A DNA stretch of 64,000 nucleotides from the NCBI GenBank assembly GCA_018607135.1, contig JABBCA010000082.1, forward strand, positions 62,001-126,000, in the 5' to 3' direction. Under the pieces are notes generated by a model, which worked only from the letters and a program-made list of their open reading frames with translations, had not been told where the DNA came from and made no database searches. Shown one piece after another: positions 57,506-64,000 of this stretch (position 1 is its first letter; each line of letters starts with the position of its first letter). This DNA is from Opitutales bacterium (GTDB taxonomy: Bacteria > Verrucomicrobiota > Verrucomicrobiia > Opitutales > Coraliomargaritaceae). The position numbers and the translations under genes were made by a program.

Positions 57506-58222
57506 ATGAATTATAAACAATACCTACCTCTTGTAGCACTCTCACTGACGAGTGTCGTTGTTTCTCAGGCGGTCACGCTAGTAGAATTCAACTTTGCTGG
57601 CTCTGGAGCCGTTAGCACCTACGCCACCGGTGATAGTCAATTTAGCACAATCAACAGCGCTGTCACTTTCGATGACGCCACGAATGCTCTCTCTGCTATT
57701 AATTCTTGGAATTACGATGGAACTGGCACTGCTGCAGTAAGAACAGATCTCATCAACAGCGCAGCCTTTGGTTCTACATCTCGCTTTGATGTTGATCTCG
57801 GATTTGCCGCAACAGGATTTTCTTACACGATTACTTCTGTAGAAATATCAGTTCGCGCTAACAACGACGACGGTTCCACCTTCGCATTTGGTTATCGCGA
57901 CACTGGAGGCTCAGAACAAGTCGTCGGCGCTGAACTTGTTTCCACACAATCGGGACTGGATCCACTTGGACTCTACTCTATTGATCTCAGCGGGGAAGGC
58001 CTCACAGCGACTGTCAGTTCTACTAGCTGGAACACTTCCGGAACAGGCGAACTACGCTTCTTGTTTTACGACGCTACAACAGGTGAGACTGCAAACGACA
58101 ACTTCCAAGTTCACTCGATCCGCATCATCGGTGACGTGACAGCTGTCCCAGAGCCCTCATCCTATGCACTCATCGCTGGCATGCTAGGTCTTGCTTTTGT
58201 TGCAATGCGTCGCCGCTCTTAA
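57506..58222 (+). CDS. PEP-CTERM-sorted secreted protein
   Basis: A 238-residue exported protein. It has a signal peptide (YLPLVALSLTSVVVSQAV), a beta-rich mature domain with many Ser/Thr/Gly residues, and a canonical PEP-CTERM tail (VPEPSSYALIAGMLGLAFVAMRRRS). The mature domain resembles carbohydrate-binding or structural sandwich domains, but no catalytic motif is visible. It is flanked by polysaccharide-degradation genes and preceded by two LacI-type operators, so it is probably induced with them as a surface or matrix protein. It ends at a strong terminator. Confidence 0.9.
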   Translation: MNYKQYLPLVALSLTSVVVSQAVTLVEFNFAGSGAVSTYATGDSQFSTINSAVTFDDATNALSAINSWNYDGTGTAAVRTDLINSAAFGSTSRFDVDLGFAATGFSYTITSVEISVRANNDDGSTFAFGYRDTGGSEQVVGAELVSTQSGLDPLGLYSIDLSGEGLTATVSSTSWNTSGTGELRFLFYDATTGETANDNFQVHSIRIIGDVTAVPEPSSYALIAGMLGLAFVAMRRRS

Positions 58223-58239
58223 AAAAAACTGATTTTACT

Positions 58240-58271
58240 AAACGGGGTTTCAAACGAAGCCCCGTTTTTTT
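58240..58271 (+). terminator. Rho-independent terminator of the PEP-CTERM gene
   Basis: AAACGGGGTTTC pairs with GAAGCCCCGTTT around AAAC, followed by a T run. It is a strong intrinsic terminator 17 bp after the stop. Confidence 0.95.
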
Positions 58272-58345
58272 GTGTCTAAAAAAATACAACGAACAAACTT
58301 TCAATCAATGACTTCTACCAGCTAACAGACATTGCCACCCACCAT

Positions 58346-58359
58346 AAGAAACAATTCCT
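58346..58359. promoter_or_regulatory. LacI operator candidate O6 (calcium-repeat sulfatase)
   Basis: AAGAAACAATTCCT, one mismatch to O1, ending 13 bp before the sulfatase ATG at 58373. Confidence 0.5.
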
Positions 58360-58372
58360 GTAGTCGTTAAAT

Positions 58373-61210
58373 ATGCACCTTTCTCCCCCCCTGGCTTCAA
58401 TGATACTTAGTATCACTCCCCTTATCTGCCTCACGAATCAAGCGACAGCGCTGGATCGAAACCAAAATGGCATCAGCGATGTATGGGAGTCCCTCTACCC
58501 TGCTGCCGCTAGCAATTTAAACCAAGACACGGACGGCGATGGCGAAAGCAACCGCGCCGAGGGCCTAGCTTGGACAGACCCAACCGACAACAACTCCAAT
58601 TTACGCATCCACAATCTATCCATTGGAGCTACCGACGTGAGCTTCAATTGGGACCAAGCACTTGGCCTACGTTATCGGATCTGGAGCAGTGCGAATCTAA
58701 TCGATTGGAACCGCGAGGCCACCGAATTCATAGGCGAAGCCAATACCAACAGCCTAACTGAAACGAAAACCAATCAAAAATTCTACCGCGCTAAGCCAGA
58801 ACGCTCGTTAAATTCAGATACCGACGCACTCACGAACCGCGAGGAACACGAACTCGGCACCGACCCCACACTCTGGGACAGTGATGGCGACAAAGTTCCC
58901 GACGATATCGAGTTTTCACTTGGCCTCAATCCACTTGGATGGGTCGATAGCGATTCCGATAGCCTGCCCGACGACTGGGAACAGTGGTGTATCCTCAACG
59001 ACGATACAGATGCCTATACGAGCTTATCTGACATCGACACCACCACCAACTATGATGGCGATGCGGTAAATGATGGCACCGAGTTCAGCCTCGGAACTTC
59101 CCCCATCGAGCCTATACGCAACATTCTATTCTTCCTCACTGAAGATCAAAGCCCAGACCTAGGTGTGCTCGGCACCGTGGGGCTCGATACGCCCAACATT
59201 GATGCACTGGCGACCTCAGGGGTCAATTTTACGCGTAGTTTTGCACTGTCTCCTGTTTGCAGCCCAAGTAAAATGGCACTCTTCACAGGCACCTACCCAC
59301 ACGAAAATAGCGCCCAACGAAATGTCACCAACTATGGCACCAATTTCCCCCTAAGTGGCGACCCTTCGAATCTGAATCTCGGTGGTGTGCATGAGGACTT
59401 ACCGACGCTCATCGAAGTGCTCAACGACAACGGCTGGTATACCGCGATCACTTCCAAGTCCCACGTTCAGCCCATTCGCAAATTTCCATATCAAGAAGGC
59501 TTTGGCGCGGCCGCCTCCTACCCTGAAGTCCCCGCAGACGTCACTTCTTACGTAAACCAAACCGTTACCAACGCGGGTGACCGTCCATTTTTCCTCTGTC
59601 TCAACGTCGCTGCCCCCCACCTCCCTTTTCGCACGATTGCGATCAACAACAGTGTTTGGAATCCGACAGGCGGGCTGCTCGGTGATGGCGGCGTCACCAA
59701 TGTAGATCCAACTAGCATTGTCGTTCCAGCGAGCGTCCCAGATGTGCCTGCAGTGCGGCAAGATTTCGCCGACTACTACGGAGCCATTGAGATCATCGAT
59801 GACCATTACGCTGCTGCCCGTGATGCCCTCATTGCCAACGGCGTCGACGGGGAGACCTTAATCATTTTCTCAAGCGATCACGGCAACGGCCTCGCTCGAT
59901 TCAAACAAAGCATCTACGGGCTACAGGTTCCCCTAATTATTGATGGTCCTGGCGTGAGTGGCGGTCGCACGATTACTGAACCGATCAGTCACCTCGACCT
60001 GATGCCCACCTTCCTCGACTTTGCCGGCATTCCACAAATGCCGTCTCTGAAGGGTAAATCGTTGCTCCCCATCTTAGCCGGCGACTCTGGCTTTGCCGAT
60101 CGCAACACTATCTTGACTGCGACTCATGAAAAATACGACGCCCGTGCAGTCACAGATGGTCAGTATTACTACGTGCAAAACATCCGCCAAGTAGACCCGC
60201 AAAACAACAGCGGCAATCCAACGAGCTACCACTACCCACAAGCCGCACTCAACGCAGATCAATACTCCAGCGGCAGCCCATGGCATAACCGCAGCTTCGA
60301 CGCAACGAAAGCCGACAATACCACACCGCAATACGAACTGCTTCGCCAAATTCTAGAAGGCGACTTAGCAGACGAGGAGCTATATGATCTAAACACAGAC
60401 CTATGGTGCACCGTGAACTTAGCTAACAATCCTGCCTACCACTCCATAAAAGCACAATTGCGCAACGAGCTCCAAACATGGCGTATGCGCACAGATGACT
60501 ATAACAGCGATCCCTCTGAAATGACACGCCGCACTGAGCGCCATACGGCACTCCCTGGAACCACACCGACCACAAGCCTAAGCGATACTTTCAATACTAG
60601 TAATGGGAATTTGAATACGAAAAGTAATTGGACCACGCACATCTTTGGGAATTCCTCTGCAGACTTTGTCATTGCATCCAATCGTATCGAAACTCCCGCA
60701 GGGCCAAATCCACTGGCAGAATACACACCCGTCAGTTTAAGTGCAGAACAACCCTTCAAAGTGCGCTTACAAGTCGGCTTCAGCTCAAATAGTGTAGGTG
60801 CGGGAGTCGCCATCGGCATCGAACAAGAGCCCGATAGCGATTACACCTTCTGGCAATTTCTACTCGCTGATGGACGATCCTCAGCAGGCGGCACGGAGAA
60901 GGACGTCCGTGTGCGAAAACTGAACGACAGCGGTGCCAGCTCTACTAGTTGGCTTATTTCAGTCTCCAATCTCAATAACTACCCAAATGGCTTTTCAGTC
61001 GCCCCGAGCGAATACTTCACACTCGAAGTGAGTGGCCAAGCAGGCAGCGCCCTAGTGGACTTTAGAATCCTCAATCCAGACGGCAGCGTCTATTACGTGA
61101 CAACTGACTTTGACCTAGGCGAAGTCGTGCCCGAGGGCAGCGCCTTTGGTATCACCTCTTGGTCCTCAGCCAGCGCTCTGCTCGATAATTTTGAAGTCGA
61201 ACTTGACTAG
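58373..61210 (+). CDS. Secreted sulfatase with N-terminal calcium repeats and C-terminal sandwich domain, CSPSK motif
   Basis: A 945-residue exported enzyme. After the signal peptide come aspartate-rich, calcium-binding-like repeats (about 27-70 and 145-245; DTDGDGESN, DSDGDKVPDD, DSDSDSLPDDW). The sulfatase domain (about 248-720) has C296-S-P-S-K300, where Lys replaces the normally invariant Arg of CxPSR, and T-E257-D258-Q in place of the ADD metal motif. SSDHGNGLARFKQSIYG supplies other metal ligands. A LamG-like sandwich (about 745-945) ends it. The EDxSP variant occurs in some sulfatase subfamilies. The Lys change is more worrying for formylglycine formation. Confidence 0.87.
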   Translation: MHLSPPLASMILSITPLICLTNQATALDRNQNGISDVWESLYPAAASNLNQDTDGDGESNRAEGLAWTDPTDNNSNLRIHNLSIGATDVSFNWDQALGLRYRIWSSANLIDWNREATEFIGEANTNSLTETKTNQKFYRAKPERSLNSDTDALTNREEHELGTDPTLWDSDGDKVPDDIEFSLGLNPLGWVDSDSDSLPDDWEQWCILNDDTDAYTSLSDIDTTTNYDGDAVNDGTEFSLGTSPIEPIRNILFFLTEDQSPDLGVLGTVGLDTPNIDALATSGVNFTRSFALSPVCSPSKMALFTGTYPHENSAQRNVTNYGTNFPLSGDPSNLNLGGVHEDLPTLIEVLNDNGWYTAITSKSHVQPIRKFPYQEGFGAAASYPEVPADVTSYVNQTVTNAGDRPFFLCLNVAAPHLPFRTIAINNSVWNPTGGLLGDGGVTNVDPTSIVVPASVPDVPAVRQDFADYYGAIEIIDDHYAAARDALIANGVDGETLIIFSSDHGNGLARFKQSIYGLQVPLIIDGPGVSGGRTITEPISHLDLMPTFLDFAGIPQMPSLKGKSLLPILAGDSGFADRNTILTATHEKYDARAVTDGQYYYVQNIRQVDPQNNSGNPTSYHYPQAALNADQYSSGSPWHNRSFDATKADNTTPQYELLRQILEGDLADEELYDLNTDLWCTVNLANNPAYHSIKAQLRNELQTWRMRTDDYNSDPSEMTRRTERHTALPGTTPTTSLSDTFNTSNGNLNTKSNWTTHIFGNSSADFVIASNRIETPAGPNPLAEYTPVSLSAEQPFKVRLQVGFSSNSVGAGVAIGIEQEPDSDYTFWQFLLADGRSSAGGTEKDVRVRKLNDSGASSTSWLISVSNLNNYPNGFSVAPSEYFTLEVSGQAGSALVDFRILNPDGSVYYVTTDFDLGEVVPEGSAFGITSWSSASALLDNFEVELD

Positions 61211-61292
61211 CAGCTGCAGGCGCGCGATGTGGCGGGCTTGGAGACTAGATGAAAAATCCACGCTTCCCCAAAAAACGAATTCGTTGTTTCTC

Positions 61293-61622
61293 TTAGCACT
61301 CGTGATGGAACACCTCACGAAGCCCGATGGACTTCGGCGAATTCTCAGAATTGGTCCTCATCATATCACGCACACAATCCCACCATTTTCGACAGACACC
61401 TGTAGTAGCTAAGGCTTGCCATTTCTCCAGACTTTCAACCTTTGCGTAGCCAAACAACTACTACGACGCCTCATCAATAAAATTGATCAGTTACGCACGC
61501 CTTGCTTCACAAAGGTTTCCATCAACTTAGGCCAAAGAAGAGAGTGACGTTATCACACTCCGTATTGTGATCTCCAGGCAGGAAGCTTGAGACTAAAAGA
61601 CAATCAGCGCAAAGGCCGCCAT
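61293..61622 (-). pseudogene. rhaM: Degenerate L-rhamnose mutarotase (rhaM) pseudogene
   Basis: Read on the minus strand, this gap contains the remnant of an L-rhamnose mutarotase. The C-terminal part is still clear: LFGYAKVESLEKWQALATTG, VCRKWWDCVRDMMRTN and SENSPKSIGLREVFHHEC then TAA. The middle reads WPKLMETFVKQGVRN before a TGA, and continues in another frame as INFIDEAS with two consecutive TAG stops. The ATG at 61622 gives a span of 330 bp, matching the roughly 104-residue family. At least two frame changes and several in-frame stops make it non-functional. The call rests on recognising family residues, not on a search. Confidence 0.75.
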
Positions 61623-61644
61623 AGCATGTATGACAAAAATTAGA

Positions 61645-62628
61645 TTAGTCTAGTTTAGCAATTTCATAGAAACGGATCGAATCAATTTCAAATGTTTGCT
61701 GTCGATTCGTTGGATCAAACCGGAAACTGGTAATAGTTCCAGAATTCCAATCGGCGTTGTCTCGCATATCAAATAGATAGGTGTGATAAAACTCATCATT
61801 CACAAGCTCGAATTCTACTTGACTGGCCTGCTCTCGTGCATCGCTTTTAAAGTAAATCGAAGCGTGGGCAGCTTGTGGCTCAGGTGTTCGCATACGGATT
61901 TCGATAAACGAATACACCTTAGGGTTAATTGAATTTAGACCCGTGTGCGGACTCATCTGCAAAATCATCATGGGATCAGCGCTTGTTGGTATTCCATGAT
62001 AGAATCCACCCTCAACACCAGAAAGAATTTCTTTGCCATTTTTCCCACCCAAATTATTACCCAAAAAATAGTTATTCAAGCCGCCTCGAGTTGAATTCGT
62101 TTCATCAAACTCAAAACCAAGCGTGCGACCGCGGTCTACGTAGATGTAATCGATTGAATACACACCTGCGAGTGCAGGACCTTCGATAGGATCGATCCGT
62201 AAACCGCTACCATTATCGGGAAATGTGCCTAATGTCGCTTGTCGGCCACTTATCACCGTGTGAATCCCCAAGGAGACCATGCGTTTATCACGAACAGGTA
62301 ACGGGTAGACACTGCTCCCCTTCACCTTCTGGGTAAAACCATGGCGGATGCGCACATTAGGATACTGGGCAAAATCGATACCTCCAACATAGCCGTCAAA
62401 AAACAACTGTGGGTCTAGCTGATTCGTGATCTGATACCGTGCGACACCTTCAGATGAAGATAGAAAACTCACTCCATTACGCAATTCTGAAGTATAGTCC
62501 ACATCGTCTGAAAAATCCTCAAGCAGCAGCGAATTCATCGACGTTGGATCGATCCTTAACTCGGCGGCAGATGTGGGTAGCGTGACCACCACCCCACATA
62601 AAAGTAATGTTGATAATAATTTATTCAT
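61645..62628 (-). CDS. Secreted protein with tandem RLDP/EID beta domains
   Basis: A 327-residue exported protein (signal peptide KLLSTLLLCGVVVTLPTSAA). Two copies of a beta-sandwich-like domain end in similar motifs: LRIDPIEGPALAGVYSIDYIYVD (about residues 145-167) and FRFDPTNRQQTFEIDSIRFYE (about 302-322). The same pattern occurs in the 220- and 1320-residue secreted proteins. There is no catalytic motif or sorting tail. Its ATG overlaps the stop of the sulfatase upstream by one base (TAATG), so the two are translationally coupled. It may be a carbohydrate-binding accessory to that sulfatase. Confidence 0.75.
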   Translation of the reverse strand: MNKLLSTLLLCGVVVTLPTSAAELRIDPTSMNSLLLEDFSDDVDYTSELRNGVSFLSSSEGVARYQITNQLDPQLFFDGYVGGIDFAQYPNVRIRHGFTQKVKGSSVYPLPVRDKRMVSLGIHTVISGRQATLGTFPDNGSGLRIDPIEGPALAGVYSIDYIYVDRGRTLGFEFDETNSTRGGLNNYFLGNNLGGKNGKEILSGVEGGFYHGIPTSADPMMILQMSPHTGLNSINPKVYSFIEIRMRTPEPQAAHASIYFKSDAREQASQVEFELVNDEFYHTYLFDMRDNADWNSGTITSFRFDPTNRQQTFEIDSIRFYEIAKLD

Positions 62629-64000
62629 TAGTTTTTTTCAGTTCTAAAGCGCCACCAGTAGGCACCATCATTGATAATTCCTACACTCTTTCCTCCGACT
62701 TTAAACGCTCCGCCATCAATCCACACGTAATACTGGGTATCAGGCTCCAGTGGCGGTAGGTCGGTAAATTTCAACGATCGTTTGCCATGACTTGGATGTG
62801 TCTCATCGGGGTCGCTTTCCCAAACAGGCTGTGACTCATCGCTCACTTTAAATAAACGCACATACTTACCCTGCCGCCCCGAGAGGTCCACTGCTGCGGA
62901 GAAGCGCATTTCAAGTTGCGTCGAACCTGGCGCCGTAAGCTTTGAATTTGCAGGGAAAGTAGCAAGCAATCGAGGTGCGAACATTTTTAAGCGATGCCAC
63001 CCCCATGCGTGTTGCTGCTTTAGCACTGGCTGCCTCAAAGCAGGCGACATATCAATCATCTTGGCATAGCTATGCCATTTATTCTCAAACTCTTCAGCTC
63101 GTTGAGATCGCTCAGCCGAAAGATCATTTTGCTCAGTGCGATCCGCTTCTAAGTCATAGAGCTTCCACGGCCCATCGTAATACGAAACCAGTTTCATATC
63201 ATCTTCGATCCATGCTCTCGACTGGTTGAACCACAAGAAGCGACTCGGCGCATCAAAGTCCGCCTGCTTAGTCAACACATTGACAAAAGAACGTCCAGTC
63301 AGCGGTTTCAAACAACGCTCTTTTTGCGGATACTCGGCTCCAGCAAGTTGCAACATCGTTGGGTAGATGTCCGTAACCGCGATCGCCACGTGATTGATTT
63401 CACCATCACGCCCTTTTATTTGCTTTGGCCAATGTGCAATAAACGGCAGCGTGATCGCGCCTTCGTGACTTGCATGCTTGTAAAAATTAAACGGCGTATT
63501 TTTGACCCATGCCCAGCCATTACTTGAAGTCGGATTATTCCCAGGCAACCATGGTATCTGCTGAGCATCGGTCTGGATCGAACCATTGTTATAGTCACCT
63601 CCATTGTCAGACATAAATAAAATCAAGGTGTTATCCAATTGCCCAGATTTCTCGAGATATTCAATCAAGCGTCCAATCCCTTGATCCATTTCATCGACCA
63701 TTGCCGCATATGCTGCCATACGTGCGTCCTCCACTACTTTTCGGTGATGAGGAAGCTCATCCCATAAACGCACTTCGACTCCGTGCGGAGCGGGCACCCA
63801 GTTAGGATCAACTAAGCCAAGCTCTAACTGCTTTGCGTGGCGTGCCGCTCGCACCACCGCATACCCATCCATGTAACGGCCAATGTATTTATCAACGGTT
63901 ACCTTCTGCGCTTGCAAGGGATGGTGCGGCGCATTGTAGGAAACAAACATGAAAAATGGCTGTTCTTGCGCAACCGCCTCTTGCATGAATTCGATACTAC
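62628..64000 (-). CDS. Sulfatase, C-terminal part (5' end outside the window), with Ig-like tail
   Basis: The frame is open to the right edge, so the N-terminus with the formylglycine motif lies outside. Visible sulfatase features are FFMFVSYNAPHHPLQAQ, ARMAAYAAMVDEMDQGIGRLIEYL, the metal-binding LFMSDNGGDYN and the C-terminal WKLYDLEADRTEQNDLS. A roughly 120-residue domain follows the catalytic part (RLLATFPANSKLTAPGSTQLEMRFSAAV to the end) and resembles a bacterial Ig-like (Big_5/SbsA) module. It shares the NxPHxPLQA region with the sulfatase at 55.7 kb. Confidence 0.9.
   Translation of the reverse strand, partial: SIEFMQEAVAQEQPFFMFVSYNAPHHPLQAQKVTVDKYIGRYMDGYAVVRAARHAKQLELGLVDPNWVPAPHGVEVRLWDELPHHRKVVEDARMAAYAAMVDEMDQGIGRLIEYLEKSGQLDNTLILFMSDNGGDYNNGSIQTDAQQIPWLPGNNPTSSNGWAWVKNTPFNFYKHASHEGAITLPFIAHWPKQIKGRDGEINHVAIAVTDIYPTMLQLAGAEYPQKERCLKPLTGRSFVNVLTKQADFDAPSRFLWFNQSRAWIEDDMKLVSYYDGPWKLYDLEADRTEQNDLSAERSQRAEEFENKWHSYAKMIDMSPALRQPVLKQQHAWGWHRLKMFAPRLLATFPANSKLTAPGSTQLEMRFSAAVDLSGRQGKYVRLFKVSDESQPVWESDPDETHPSHGKRSLKFTDLPPLEPDTQYYVWIDGGAFKVGGKSVGIINDGAYWWRFRTEKN

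Noticed and set aside
61146-61412. 88-residue plus-strand frame after the calcium-repeat sulfatase
   Set aside because: It overlaps the sulfatase end and the rhaM pseudogene on the other strand; no homology is recognisable.

Overview
The window looks like a chromosomal segment of a marine verrucomicrobium, probably Opitutia/Puniceicoccales-like (Coraliomargarita or Lentimonas relatives). I infer this from four things: a Planctomycetes-Verrucomicrobia (PVM) type bacterial microcompartment (BMC) locus, several secreted sulfatases, PEP-CTERM proteins, and a type II (eukaryote-like) glutamine synthetase. The taxonomy is inference, because no rRNA gene is present.

Region 1 (1-18.2 kb) is mostly housekeeping. 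It holds a helix-turn-helix regulator with metK and ahcY (SAM cycle), PEP carboxylase, a 6-phosphogluconolactonase-like propeller, and a PP2C phosphatase overlapping a miniature protein-kinase-like gene. It also holds glutamine synthetase II behind a very good sigma-54 promoter, a DUF2071 protein and tRNA-Ala(GGC). The tRNA is followed by a 789-bp toxin-antitoxin mini-island flanked by a 19-bp copy of the tRNA 3' end. A two-gene RND efflux system and a CBS/DRTGG/DHH pyrophosphatase follow.

Region 2 (18.2-39.6 kb) is the rhamnose/fucose catabolic core. Reading leftward from about 28.25 kb, one long gene train encodes PduL, two BMC hexamer proteins, an acetate-kinase-like kinase, a third hexamer, a pentamer, acylating aldehyde dehydrogenase, two more pentamers, a class II aldolase, malate dehydrogenase and an alcohol dehydrogenase. 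A PAS histidine kinase and the CBS pyrophosphatase follow closely. Reading rightward are a DeoR regulator, rhamnulokinase, a PfkB kinase, a DUF4432 epimerase-like protein, malate:quinone oxidoreductase and a PAS-SpoIIE phosphatase. Rhamnose isomerase is divergent from an AraC regulator. The predicted route is L-rhamnose to rhamnulose to rhamnulose-1-P to DHAP plus lactaldehyde. Lactaldehyde is then split inside the shell between 1,2-propanediol (ADH) and lactyl-CoA/lactyl-P/lactate with ATP (ALDH, PduL, kinase). Malate dehydrogenase plus malate:quinone oxidoreductase could drain the remaining NADH to the quinone pool.

Region 3 (38.5-64 kb) is a polysaccharide-utilisation region. It has a LacI regulator, a GPH-type transporter, four sulfatases (one cut by the window end), GH78-like and GH106-like rhamnosidases, an unrecognised 898-residue secreted protein, a 1320-residue secreted multidomain protease-like protein, two PEP-CTERM proteins and a small secreted beta-domain protein. 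A degenerate rhamnose mutarotase pseudogene lies at 61293-61622. A repeated near-palindrome (AAGAAACAATTCTT) occurs upstream of the transporter operon, between GH106 and a sulfatase, before a PEP-CTERM gene and before another sulfatase, so it is the likely operator of the LacI regulator. Together these genes suggest uptake and desulfation of a rhamnose-containing sulfated polysaccharide, feeding the compartment pathway.
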